From: Euzebyella saccharophila
Lineage (GTDB): Bacteria; Bacteroidota; Bacteroidia; Flavobacteriales; Flavobacteriaceae
Direction: 5' to 3'
DNA: 64,000 nt
NCBI RefSeq assembly: GCF_014855495.1
Contig: NZ_JACYFJ010000006.1
Coordinates: forward strand, 62,001-126,000
A model generated the notes under the pieces. That model was not told the origin of the DNA and made no database searches. It saw only the letters and a program-made list of their open reading frames with translations. The number at the start of each line of letters is the position of its first letter. The stretch's first letter is position 1. Position numbers and translations under genes: made by a program. Below are positions 17,701-26,237 of the stretch, in pieces.

Positions 17701-17946
17701 TTGTTCAATAATCGATTCTATATACCTTCTGGATTTTCTTTTTTTAATGTTCATTTCTCTTTGGTAAGCTTCCGCTTTGGTACTGAAATTCTCAGTAAAA
17801 ACAATTTTCCAATCTTTCACTTTAGCGGTAAAACCGCTATGGTCGGACAGATGCTTTCGTAACCTTATTTTTATTGTTTCACCTGTATGCCCGACATAAT
17901 ATTTATCAAGTGATTCGGAATATAAAATGTAAACGGAGTATATCAT
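17689..17946 (-). CDS. single-domain GIY-YIG nuclease superfamily protein
   Basis: This 85-residue protein has the GIY-YIG core near the start, with VYIL at residues 5-8 and YYVGHT at about 16-21, a conserved Arg in IKIRLRKHL, and the downstream REMNIKKRKSRRYIE segment with the metal-binding Glu. Stand-alone proteins of this size (UPF0213-like) are common in Bacteroidota; their cellular substrate is not well established. The last residues (IEQSAG) are encoded by a fragment of tRNA-like sequence, and a tRNA-Arg gene with three tRNA-like repeats starts 79 bp away on the same strand. This association suggests a past insertion or excision at the tRNA. Confidence 0.85.
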   Translation of the reverse strand: MIYSVYILYSESLDKYYVGHTGETIKIRLRKHLSDHSGFTAKVKDWKIVFTENFSTKAEAYQREMNIKKRKSRRYIESIIEQSAG

Positions 17947-17983
17947 TTTGCAACTGAGTGGGTCCGATAGAAAGTAATATAAC

Positions 17984-18013
17984 GAAAAAAACCACGCCAG
18001 AAAGCGTGGTTTT
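17984..18013 (-). terminator. rho-independent terminator after tRNA-Arg
   Basis: The perfect stem AACCACGC (17990-17997) / GCGTGGTT (18004-18011) with a 6-nt loop is followed on the minus strand by a T-run (A-run at 17984-17990 on the plus strand). It lies 14 bp downstream of the tRNA-Arg 3' end and is the clearest terminator in the window. Confidence 0.85.
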
Positions 18014-18024
18014 TAAGTAAGGAG

Positions 18025-18098
18025 TGATCGCGGAAGGATTCGAACCTTCGACCGTCTGCTTAGAAGGCAGATGCTCTATCCAGCTGAGCTACGCGACC
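18025..18098 (-). tRNA. tRNA-Arg (anticodon UCU)
   Basis: The minus strand folds as a complete 74-nt tRNA: acceptor GGTCGCG pairs with CGCGATC plus discriminator A; D arm GCTC...GAGC; anticodon arm TCTGC-CTTCTAA-GCAGA with anticodon TCT; variable CGGTC; T arm GAAGG-TTCGAAT-CCTTC. No CCA is encoded. The plus-strand ORF running through it is an artefact. Three tRNA-like repeats precede it in the direction of transcription and a strong terminator follows. Confidence 0.96.
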
Positions 18099-18449
18099 GT
18101 TGTTCCCAATTCCATTATGTTGCGAAGCCTTTTTTGTGCCCTTGAAAGGCAATCAGGGCGCTTCGACCGTCCCGAACAAGGTGCGGGATGCTCTATCCAG
18201 CTGAGCTACGCGACCGTTGTTCCCAATTCCATTATGTTGCGAAGCCTTTTTTGTGCCCTTGAAAGGCAATCAGGGCGCTTCGACCGTCCCGAACAAGGTG
18301 CGGGATGCTCTATCCAGCTGAGCTACGCGACCGTTGTTCCCAATTCCATTATGTTGCGAAGCCTTTTTTGTGCCCTTGAAAGGCAATCAGGGCGCTTCGA
18401 CCGTCCCGAACAAGGTGCGGGATGCTCTATCCAGCTGAGCTACGCGACC
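18099..18449 (-). repeat. three tandem 117-bp tRNA-like repeats
   Basis: Units at 18099-18215, 18216-18332 and 18333-18449 are identical as far as I can read. On the minus strand each begins with the first 29 bases of the adjacent tRNA-Arg (acceptor 5' strand, D arm and start of the anticodon arm). It then has a changed but still pairing anticodon-like stem (TCCCG / CGGGA with a 9-nt loop), the 11 bases GACGGTCGAAG shared with the tRNA, and an extended T-arm-like hairpin (GAAGC ... GCTTC enclosing GCCC ... GGGC). The 3' acceptor strand is missing, so none can be a normal tRNA. Sequence between units contains an A-run and an AT-rich spacer. Confidence 0.9.
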
Positions 18450-18470
18450 ATTGTTCCCAATTTCAATTTA

Positions 18471-18494
18471 AAAACGTCATAAAAAGGACGTTTT
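18471..18494 (-). terminator. stem-loop with T-run after the mutase operon
   Basis: The 8-bp stem AAAACGTC / GACGTTTT has an 8-nt loop and a T-run on both strands. On the minus strand it lies 97 bp after the mutB stop and 22 bp before the tRNA-like array, so it should end mutAB transcripts. It also falls just after the promoter-like box at 18508-18515, which is hard to reconcile with that box driving the tRNA. Confidence 0.55.
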
Positions 18495-18507
18495 TGAAAT
18501 GTGCGTG

Positions 18508-18515
18508 CAAACTTA
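18508..18515 (-). promoter_or_regulatory. promoter-like box ahead of the tRNA array
   Basis: On the minus strand this reads TAAGTTTG, an exact TAnnTTTG box, with TTTT 18 nt upstream as a weak -33. It would place a start at about 18503, before the hairpin at 18471-18494 and the tRNA-like array. Confidence 0.4.
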
Positions 18516-18590
18516 CTAAAAATTCTAGATTTGAAAAGGGTAAACCGATAACTTTTTTATTTGTGGAAGAAATGTCATTATCCCAGTTAT

Positions 18591-20699
18591 TTAAACGCTC
18601 TCCTTCAACAAAATTTCCAATAGGGTTATCGCTATTTCAGAAATATTGGAACCGGGCCCAAAAATGGCCGTCGTTCCGGAACTTTTTAAAAATGGATGGT
18701 CTTTCTTGGGGATGATTCCTCCAACCACAACTTTAATATCCGACCTGTCAAAAGTTTTGAGTTCTTTAATAAGTTCTGGCACTAAAGTGGTATGTCCCCC
18801 AGCGAGAGAAGAAATTCCGATAAGGTGTACATCATTTTCAACGGCTTGTTTGGCCACTTCATAAGGGGTTTGAAAAAGGGGGGCAATGTCCACATCAAAT
18901 CCCAAATCGGCAAAACCGGTTGCTACCACCCTGGCTCCGCGGTCATGACCGTCTTGTCCCATTTTTGCGATTAGGATGCGTGGTCTTCTACCATCTTGCA
19001 ACGCAAAATCGTCTGATAACTGCTTTGCTTTTTGAAAACTGATTTGCTTTTGGCTTTCTTTTGAATACACTCCGGTAATAGTTAGGTGCTGTGCCTGATA
19101 CCTTCCAAAGGCCTTTTCCAAGGCCATGCTGATCTCTCCTAAGGTCGCTCTCGCCCTTGCGGCTTCTACGGATAAAGCTACTAAATTCTCCGAGGTGAAT
19201 CCTTTACGTTTTTCTGAGTTGAGTTTACCGGCGCTTTCTGTAATTCTGTTCAAAATGTGCTCCACTTCCTTAGCATCCCTTTTTTGCTTTACGGCCTGTA
19301 ATCTTGCTACTTGTTTTTTTCTTACGGTCTCGTTATCTATTTGGAGGATTTCAAGTTCATCTTTTTGGTGGAGTCGAAAGTTGTTTACACCAACAATAAT
19401 ATCCTTTCCATTATCGATTCTGGCTTGTTTAAGAGCGGCTGTTTCCTCAATTTTTCCTTTTGGAAGTCCGGATGCAATAGCCTTGGTCATACCACCCATT
19501 GCGTCAATTTCCTCCAGAAGTTTCCAAGCCTTTTGTGTTAATTCATGCGTTAGTTTTTCAAGATAAGAACTTCCGGCCCAGGGATCCACTGTTTTGGTAA
19601 ATCCTGTTTCGTGTTGAAGAATGAGCTGGGTATCCCTAGCAATTTTTGCGCTGAAATCGGTTGGTAGCGCAATGGCTTCGTCCAAGGCATTTGTGTGCAG
19701 GCTTTGGGTACCGCCCAAAACGGCAGCGGCCGCTTCAATGGTGGTTCGGGCAATATTATTATAGGGGTCTTGTTCGGTAAGGCTCCATCCGCTAGTCTGG
19801 CAATGCGCCCTTAACATCAGGGACTTTTCATTTTTTGGATTGAACTTCTTTATGAGGGTCGCCCACAATAACCGACCCGCTCGCATTTTCGCAATTTCTT
19901 TAAAGTGGTTCATTCCTATACCCCAAAAAAAGGAAATCCGCGGAGCGAATTCATCAATATCCAATCCGGCAGCAATTCCAGTTTTAACATACTCCAGACC
20001 ATCTGCCAGGGTATAGGCCAATTCCTGTTCGGCGGTGGCCCCCGCTTCGTGCATATGATATCCGGAAACGCTAATTCCATTATAGTTGGGCATCAATTTG
20101 CTAGTGTAGAGTAAAATTTCGGCAACTATTTGCATCGACGCCCCTGGAGGATAGATGTAGGTGTTGCGTACCATAAATTCTTTAAGAATATCATTTTGGA
20201 TGGTTCCCTTCAACTTTTCCGGAGAAACACCCTGTTCTTCAGCAGCTACGATGTAAAAGGCCAATATAGGCAAGACCGCACCGTTCATGGTCATGGAAAC
20301 GGACATTTGGTCCAGAGGAATGTTGTTAAAGAGGATTTTCATGTCCTCCACCGTATCTATGGCCACCCCAGCCTTTCCCACATCTCCTGTCACACGCTCG
20401 TGGTCACTGTCATACCCTCTATGGGTCGCAAGGTCAAAGGCGATAGAAAGACCTTTTTGCCCTTCCTTCAGGTTATTTAGGTAGAATTTATTGCTCTTTT
20501 CGGCGGTGGAAAACCCTGCATACTGTCTAATGGTCCAAGGTTTGGTTAAGTACATAGAAGTATAGGGGCCCCGTAGGTAGGGAGGAAAACCTGCGCCAAA
20601 GTCTAGATGTTGCCATTGTTGATGGCTCTTAACGGTGCTACTTTCCTCACTTTTTAAGGAGTCTAGGGATATATGTTGTATGTTCTTTCTTTTTTTCAA
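18591..20699 (-). CDS. mutB: methylmalonyl-CoA mutase large subunit
   Basis: The 702-residue protein has the full catalytic TIM barrel ([20 protein letters not shown] near residues 40-60, [33 protein letters not shown]) and the C-terminal B12-binding domain with [14 protein letters not shown] near residue 583, where His is the lower cobalt ligand, and [10 protein letters not shown]. It interconverts succinyl-CoA and methylmalonyl-CoA in propionate metabolism, with adenosylcobalamin. The small subunit gene lies 15 bp upstream in the same direction, so the two form an operon. No cobalamin riboswitch could be recognised upstream of the pair. Confidence 0.96.
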   Translation of the reverse strand: MKKRKNIQHISLDSLKSEESSTVKSHQQWQHLDFGAGFPPYLRGPYTSMYLTKPWTIRQYAGFSTAEKSNKFYLNNLKEGQKGLSIAFDLATHRGYDSDHERVTGDVGKAGVAIDTVEDMKILFNNIPLDQMSVSMTMNGAVLPILAFYIVAAEEQGVSPEKLKGTIQNDILKEFMVRNTYIYPPGASMQIVAEILLYTSKLMPNYNGISVSGYHMHEAGATAEQELAYTLADGLEYVKTGIAAGLDIDEFAPRISFFWGIGMNHFKEIAKMRAGRLLWATLIKKFNPKNEKSLMLRAHCQTSGWSLTEQDPYNNIARTTIEAAAAVLGGTQSLHTNALDEAIALPTDFSAKIARDTQLILQHETGFTKTVDPWAGSSYLEKLTHELTQKAWKLLEEIDAMGGMTKAIASGLPKGKIEETAALKQARIDNGKDIIVGVNNFRLHQKDELEILQIDNETVRKKQVARLQAVKQKRDAKEVEHILNRITESAGKLNSEKRKGFTSENLVALSVEAARARATLGEISMALEKAFGRYQAQHLTITGVYSKESQKQISFQKAKQLSDDFALQDGRRPRILIAKMGQDGHDRGARVVATGFADLGFDVDIAPLFQTPYEVAKQAVENDVHLIGISSLAGGHTTLVPELIKELKTFDRSDIKVVVGGIIPKKDHPFLKSSGTTAIFGPGSNISEIAITLLEILLKESV

Positions 20700-20714
20700 A
20701 TGTGGTTGCGCTAT

Positions 20715-22097
20715 TTAAAAGGAAGGTTTCCAGCCTTCTTGTTTTAATTTGGAGAGTTCCCATTTTTCAGCGAGTCTTATGGGGAGTAAGGGTTCTACCA
20801 ATGTCTTTCTGGGATTGGAGTTTCTAAAAGGGTTTATTTTCATTTTATCGAACATCAATTCCGTGGTATCCATAAACTCATTGCTTCCTACCAAAATATG
20901 TTCTTTCTGGTCAAAAAGACGTTGTTGCTTTTGGACACTTTCTTTTATTTTTCGTTGAAGGGTGCCTGTAACTAGTTGTTTAATAAGTCCTCCACCCGCT
21001 TCAATCTGTTTAAAAAGTTGTAGTGCCTTTTGGGATAGCTGCTCGGTGAGGCTTTCCAGATAATAAGTTCCGTTGGCAGGTGGGCTTACCTCGTTTAAGT
21101 AGCTTTCATGCTGTAGCATCAAAAGTTGATTGATGGCCAAATCTTCTGAGTAGTCATTTTTACTTCGGAATAAAAAATCATAGGGTTGCGGACAGATGGT
21201 ATTGGCACCTCCGTTAATGGCGGCCAAATGTTCCAAAGAGGTGCGCACCATGTTGTTATGGTGACCGTAAAGGGTCTTGTTTCTTCGGGAAGGTTGGGCA
21301 ATGATATGACAATCTGCGGACAACTTATATTCTTTTGCAATTAGCGCCCAAAGAATACGGATGGCTCTTAGTTTGGCAATTTCAAAGAAGTAGTTTCCGC
21401 CGATGGCAATTTTAAAAATGGGAAATTCCACCAGTTTGGGGTCTATTTGCTGTAAGTATTCAAAGGCATGGGCCGTAGTATACGCCAATTCCTGAACAAT
21501 GTTCGCTCCTGCATTCTGGTATATGGTGGCGTCTATACGGATGGTGTTTTTTATGCCTATTTCCTTGAAGGCAGTCGCTAGTCTTATCGTTTTTGCTATG
21601 TCCTTATCCTGGTTTTCAAACCAATTACCCGTTTGGACCAATTGTGAAATGGGGTCTAATAAGATGGAAAATGATGAGGTGTTCCTTTTAAACTTCGAAG
21701 CATCTTTTAGTAGGGTTTCAAAGGAGGTGAGCGAGCCCTGAAGAAACAAATTGGTGTCACTTGCTAATAGCTCGTCTATTGACAATTCCCCTTCTTCTAA
21801 GTGAAGTATAAAGCTATTTACTCCGTGCTTCTGTTTTTTGGAAATGCTTGATGGTGCACTGTCTTTCCAATAGATGTTCGCCGCAATATTCCAATTCAGC
21901 CTTTTTTCTTTAGCGTCTGGTAGGTTTTGGGTACGGCTATCAAGATGATAAAACGGTTTGACCTTTATTCCTTCGGGCGATTCCCAAACCATTTTTTCAT
22001 TATAGTCTTCTCCTTGTAGTTCGTACTGAATTTTTTGCTTCCATTGTTTTTCTGATAGGGGAGGGAAGGAATAGGGGTTTTTAAATGGTTTTTTCAT
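20715..22097 (-). CDS. mutA: methylmalonyl-CoA mutase small subunit
   Basis: This 460-residue protein aligns in layout to the barrel domain of the mutase: KQWKQKIQYELQGEDYNEKM near the start, VQELAYTTAHAFEYLQQIDP, AIGGNYFFEIAKLRAIRILW, and NGTYYLESLTEQLSQKALQL. The C-terminal B12-like domain present in longer small subunits is absent; a short form of about 450 residues is usual in flavobacteria. It is structural and non-catalytic in known heterodimeric mutases and is translated just upstream of mutB. Confidence 0.92.
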   Translation of the reverse strand: MKKPFKNPYSFPPLSEKQWKQKIQYELQGEDYNEKMVWESPEGIKVKPFYHLDSRTQNLPDAKEKRLNWNIAANIYWKDSAPSSISKKQKHGVNSFILHLEEGELSIDELLASDTNLFLQGSLTSFETLLKDASKFKRNTSSFSILLDPISQLVQTGNWFENQDKDIAKTIRLATAFKEIGIKNTIRIDATIYQNAGANIVQELAYTTAHAFEYLQQIDPKLVEFPIFKIAIGGNYFFEIAKLRAIRILWALIAKEYKLSADCHIIAQPSRRNKTLYGHHNNMVRTSLEHLAAINGGANTICPQPYDFLFRSKNDYSEDLAINQLLMLQHESYLNEVSPPANGTYYLESLTEQLSQKALQLFKQIEAGGGLIKQLVTGTLQRKIKESVQKQQRLFDQKEHILVGSNEFMDTTELMFDKMKINPFRNSNPRKTLVEPLLPIRLAEKWELSKLKQEGWKPSF

Positions 22098-22541
22098 CGA
22101 TGGGACTTGATTTAACTATTAGACATTTCTTAAGGTAAGAAAATCCTTCAACACTTGCCAATAACCTATTTTTTAAGGCGCTTTATCTAAGAATAGTTTG
22201 AATTTTAGCTCGCTGAAAAACAATACTTTAAATTCGGGGCAGCTTATTTTAGTCAAACAAACGAAATCATATTTTAATAAAATCTCATATCTGTCAAAAA
22301 TGGAGGAAATTGCTATCAAATATGACATAAATTCAAAAGATTATCTGTTTTTTTAAAGAATAATTTCAGCTTTTTAATGCTTGGCTATCTATCTTCGCTC
22401 TTGTAATAGGATTGGATTTTTATAGTTCTTTTAAGGTGGTGTTTGTGGATAAATGTACGCAAATGAATTTTGCTCCAATTACAATTATGAATAGATATTT
22501 AGTTGATGCTAAAGTATAATGTGCTCCTAAATTAGGTGAAA
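22098..22541 (+). other. regulatory gap between mutA and the exopolysaccharide cluster
   Basis: This 444-bp divergent region separates mutA (minus) from the polysaccharide cluster (plus). It is AT-rich, has no credible ORF, and holds a short dyad (TTCTTA/TAAGAA near 22130) and the promoter candidate at 22442-22472. Both promoters presumably lie here. I saw no riboswitch fold or known polysaccharide antiterminator element. Confidence 0.5.
22442..22472 (+). promoter_or_regulatory. candidate promoter of the exopolysaccharide operon
   Basis: TTTG (22442-22445), a 19-nt spacer and GAATTTTG (22465-22472) fit TTTG-N19-TAnnTTTG with one mismatch in the first base of the -7 box. It would give a leader of about 65 nt before the ATG at 22542. 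Confidence 0.4.
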
Positions 22542-23894
22542 ATGGCGATTAAACGTTCTGCCTTAATTATCCCGGCTTCCATTATCATTCACTTATTGAT
22601 TGTGAACGGTATCCTATTTTTGCTTACGCCGGAAACCTATCTTTTTGGTTTAAATGCGCTGTACTATAATTTTTCGTGGCTGTTGATCACCAATGCCTTG
22701 GATTTTTATCCCACAAAGCGAAAAGAGAATTTCTTTACGAACATCCACAAAATGTTCAATCTCTACACCTTATTTGGGTTGAGTTACTTTGCCATTTTTG
22801 GTTTTAACTCCAATTTGGAAATTTCAGTGGTCTTCCACATTAGGGTGTTGTTGGTCATATTCTTGCTATTAACTATTTATAGGATATTCTTTTATTGGGC
22901 CTTGAGAAAGTACCGTTTTATGGGGGGTAACTATGTAAACGTGCTTGCTATAGGAAGGGATAAAAACCTAAAAAAGATTCGAAAAGTATTTGATGATCCC
23001 TACTTGGGATATCGATACAAAGGCTTCTTTGATGATAGCCCTTCTAAGAGCCCCACCTATTTGGGTGAAATTCATAATTGCTTTGACTATATCGTAAAAA
23101 ATGAAATTGACGAGGTGTATTGTCTCGCCTCCAAATTTTCGCAAGCTGAACTACAACGTTTGATAGTTTTTGCAGATAATAACTTGATCAAGCTAAAGAT
23201 TATTCCAGATAATAAAGAAGTGTTCACGCGCTCCATGACCTTGGAGTTGTATGATGATATTCCCGTTTTGAATATTAGGAGGGTACCGCTGGATACGGAT
23301 TATTCAAGGGTCATCAAACGTATTTTTGACCTGTTTTTTTCTTCCATGGTCATGATTTTTGTTTTATCGTGGTTGGTGCCTTTGATGTTTGTTCTTATCA
23401 AGTCAGAATCCAAAGGGCCGTTGTTCTTTAAGCAAAAGCGGCACGGCTATAAAAAACGTGTTTTTTGGTGCTATAAATTTCGCTCTATGGCCAATAATGC
23501 GGAGTCCAATTCTAAAATGGCCACAAAGAACGATATGAGGGTTACCAAAGTGGGTAAGTTTATTAGGAAAACCAGTATAGATGAGTTGCCACAATTTATC
23601 AATGTGTTTTTGGGTGAAATGAGTGTCGTAGGTCCTAGACCCCATATGGAATTGCACACAGAAGGCTACCAGACAACGGTGGATAAGTACTTGGTAAGGC
23701 ATTTTGTAAAACCAGGTATAACCGGCTTGGCCCAAATTAGGGGCTATAGAGGTGAGGTGGAGAATAAAAGTGATATTTTGAACAGGATTCGCTTAGATGT
23801 GTTGTATGTAGAAAAATGGACGTTGGGCTTGGACCTACGAATTATTTACATGACAGTACACAATATTTTTGCTGGAGAAGAGAAGGCCTATTAA
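22542..23894 (+). CDS. polyprenyl-phosphate hexose-1-phosphate transferase (priming glycosyltransferase)
   Basis: The enzyme starts polysaccharide repeat-unit assembly by moving a hexose-1-phosphate from a nucleotide sugar to undecaprenyl phosphate. The N-terminal half has four membrane segments and a Rossmann-like CoA-binding-type domain (VNVLAIGRDKNLKKIRKVF). After another membrane segment (about residues 265-290) comes the catalytic bacterial sugar transferase domain: FKQKRHGYKKRVFWCYKFRSM, TKVGKFIRKTSIDELPQFIN and GEMSVVGPRPH. I chose the ATG at 22542; a GTG two codons earlier is possible. It is the first gene of the cluster, and the sugar cannot be inferred. Confidence 0.92.
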   Translation: MAIKRSALIIPASIIIHLLIVNGILFLLTPETYLFGLNALYYNFSWLLITNALDFYPTKRKENFFTNIHKMFNLYTLFGLSYFAIFGFNSNLEISVVFHIRVLLVIFLLLTIYRIFFYWALRKYRFMGGNYVNVLAIGRDKNLKKIRKVFDDPYLGYRYKGFFDDSPSKSPTYLGEIHNCFDYIVKNEIDEVYCLASKFSQAELQRLIVFADNNLIKLKIIPDNKEVFTRSMTLELYDDIPVLNIRRVPLDTDYSRVIKRIFDLFFSSMVMIFVLSWLVPLMFVLIKSESKGPLFFKQKRHGYKKRVFWCYKFRSMANNAESNSKMATKNDMRVTKVGKFIRKTSIDELPQFINVFLGEMSVVGPRPHMELHTEGYQTTVDKYLVRHFVKPGITGLAQIRGYRGEVENKSDILNRIRLDVLYVEKWTLGLDLRIIYMTVHNIFAGEEKAY

Positions 23895-23939
23895 TGAAGA
23901 TGAAGTTTAAATTTTAAGTAAAAGTAATAGTTTTTGAAA

Positions 23940-26216
23940 ATGGAAAAGCAGGATAAGAATATTATGAAAATTCTCTCTGGATATTTACGATACTGGCCTT
24001 TGTTTTTGTTAGGCGTTATAGTTTGTGTAATGGGAGTTCTTTTATATTTACGTTACTGGGCTGTTACTGAATATAAAATAGCGAGTACAATACTTGTTAA
24101 AAACAATGAAGAAGGGCAGGGTAGTATTCAAGCGGAAGGGATAAAGGGCTTAGGATTGTTGAAAAGTAATTATAATGTAGATGATGAAATAGGAATAATT
24201 ACTTCATCTGGTCTTCTTGAGAAAGTAATTGAAAATAGAGAATTGAATGTCAATTATTATATAGAGGGCAGTATTAAGGATGTGGAAATTTACGGTGATG
24301 ATATTCCGTTCAAGGTGCTTGTAGATAAGACAACAGCTGATGTGCTCTATGACCAACCTTATTTTATTAAACCGGTGGATGAAAATTCTTTTGAGATTAA
24401 ATTGGAATTAGAAGATGGAGGATTTGAGGAAGTTTTTTCTTTTGGGGATTTGGTTCAGACTCCCTTTGCAACTTTTACAGTATCGAAAAACCCAATAATA
24501 ACTTCTGATTGGAGCAAAGAACCATGGTATTTTGTTATCAGGGATACTGACGTTTTGATTGAAGAGATGCTCAATAATTTGACGGTGACCCGTATTTACG
24601 ATGATGGGGAGTTACTTGAATTGTCATTTGTAAGTAATGACAAAAATAAAGGAGAAGATATTCTTTCAGGTATCATCGAAACTTATGTGGAGGAGAAAAT
24701 TAAGTACGAGAATGAATTGGCGGAAACCACCATTAGAATGATTGATGAACGCATTAAGGTATTATCAGGTGAAATTACAGGAGTAGAGAAGTCCGTTGAG
24801 GAATTTAAAACAAAGAATCAGATTACGGATGTAGGAAGTAACGCGAGTAGTTTTATAGAACAGGCCAATGACTATAAACGTATGATTACTGATTATCAGA
24901 CGCAGATCAACGTTATGGAATCCTTGGAATCTTATCTGTCTAATGGTAATACGGATTCTCCTATTCCAGGTGCTTTGAGTTCTAGCGATCCGGCCTTGGT
25001 AGGGATAATCGGGCAATACAATGAAACCCTATTGGAAAAGAAGCAACTCGCCCAATCCGCTTCTAGTAGCAATCCAATGATTTTAAATTTGGAACGGACT
25101 CTTACAGAACTTAGAAACTCTATTTTGGATAATGTAAGAAGCGCCAAAAACGGATTAATAATTGCAAGAAGAAATATTCAGGCTAATGCTAATAAATATG
25201 ATGCTCAGATAGCAAAAGTTCCAGGAATGGAAAGAGAACTTTTGGATATAAGTAGACAGCAAAGTACGAAGGAGGCCCTGTACTTGTATTTATTACAAAA
25301 AAGGGAAGAAGAGGTACTTTCCTTGGCGGCTCCAGTATCCTCTACAAGAATAGTGAGTTTGCCCAAAGCAGGGAGATTCCCTGTAGCACCAAATAAAACG
25401 GCTCTTTATCTAGGTGGTTTTTTATTGGGGTTATTTATTCCTTTCTCAATTATCTATGCGAAAGAAATATTAAGTAATAAGGTGACCAGTGTTGAAGAAT
25501 TAGAAACATTGGTATCGGCCCCTGTTTTAGGTGAAATCTCGAAAAACTCTAAGAAAGGTTTGATTGACTTTTCTCAAGAATCTAGAACGCCTACAGCAGA
25601 GTTATTTCAGCTGTTACGGTTTAATTTAGAATATTTTAACAAAATAGATAAGAATCAAGTTGTATTGGTAACCTCATCAATTAAAGGTGAGGGTAAGACT
25701 TTTATAGCTTCCAATCTTGCCGCCACCTTAGCGTTCAATGGGGAGAAGGTTGCAGTTTTGTCATTTGACCTACGTGAGCCTCATTTAATCGAAAACTTAA
25801 TGATGGATAAGCGTTCTCCCGGTATCACGGATTTTATCCTTAATCGTGAATATGAAGTGGACGACATTGTTCATAAACATAAGACCATTGAAAATCTTTA
25901 TGTAATACCTCCGGGAGAGTTGGTTCAATATGTTGGAAGGCTTATGATAAGCGAAAAGGTGGGTCAATTGATTAGTCATTTGAGAAATGAATTTGATAGA
26001 ATAATAATCGATACGCCTCCTGTTGGCCTGATTTCCGATGCTTATGCTTTAAATAAGTTTATTGATAGTACTCTTTATGTGGTAAGAAAAGATATAACTG
26101 AAAAGGACCATTTGAAAATTTTGGAACGGATTTATAGGTCGAATAAATTGAATAATCCTTTGCTATTACTTAACGGAACTGAAATTGGGAATTCTTATGG
26201 GTATGAAGTAAAGTAA
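23940..26216 (+). CDS. Wzc-like polysaccharide co-polymerase / tyrosine autokinase
   Basis: This protein of about 758 residues has a Wzz chain-length domain (membrane segment at about 17-40, periplasmic coiled-coil region about 250-450, second membrane segment near 485-505). A cytoplasmic BY-kinase ATPase domain follows, with Walker A SSIKGEGKTFIASNLAATLA, Walker A' VLSFDLREP and Walker B RIIIDTPPVG. It should control polymer length and export with the outer-membrane channel, which is not in the visible cluster. The C-terminal tail (NSYGYEVK) carries only two Tyr residues, fewer than the cluster found in classical Wzc. The ATG at 23940 is preferred to the TTG two codons earlier. Confidence 0.9.
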   Translation: MEKQDKNIMKILSGYLRYWPLFLLGVIVCVMGVLLYLRYWAVTEYKIASTILVKNNEEGQGSIQAEGIKGLGLLKSNYNVDDEIGIITSSGLLEKVIENRELNVNYYIEGSIKDVEIYGDDIPFKVLVDKTTADVLYDQPYFIKPVDENSFEIKLELEDGGFEEVFSFGDLVQTPFATFTVSKNPIITSDWSKEPWYFVIRDTDVLIEEMLNNLTVTRIYDDGELLELSFVSNDKNKGEDILSGIIETYVEEKIKYENELAETTIRMIDERIKVLSGEITGVEKSVEEFKTKNQITDVGSNASSFIEQANDYKRMITDYQTQINVMESLESYLSNGNTDSPIPGALSSSDPALVGIIGQYNETLLEKKQLAQSASSSNPMILNLERTLTELRNSILDNVRSAKNGLIIARRNIQANANKYDAQIAKVPGMERELLDISRQQSTKEALYLYLLQKREEEVLSLAAPVSSTRIVSLPKAGRFPVAPNKTALYLGGFLLGLFIPFSIIYAKEILSNKVTSVEELETLVSAPVLGEISKNSKKGLIDFSQESRTPTAELFQLLRFNLEYFNKIDKNQVVLVTSSIKGEGKTFIASNLAATLAFNGEKVAVLSFDLREPHLIENLMMDKRSPGITDFILNREYEVDDIVHKHKTIENLYVIPPGELVQYVGRLMISEKVGQLISHLRNEFDRIIIDTPPVGLISDAYALNKFIDSTLYVVRKDITEKDHLKILERIYRSNKLNNPLLLLNGTEIGNSYGYEVK

Positions 26217-26237
26217 ATTATAATTAATACTGGTGCT

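Noticed and set aside
18099-18449. CRISPR array from the regular spacing
   Set aside because: Units are 117 bp and identical throughout, with no unique spacers and no cas genes.
18024-18482. Plus-strand ORF with repeated RCSIQLSYAT-like segments through the tRNA region
   Set aside because: It is an artefact of translating the tRNA-Arg and the three 117-bp units on the wrong strand; its repeats are the DNA repeats.
22098-22541. Cobalamin riboswitch upstream of mutAB
   Set aside because: No B12-box-like conserved block or multi-stem layout could be recognised on the minus strand.
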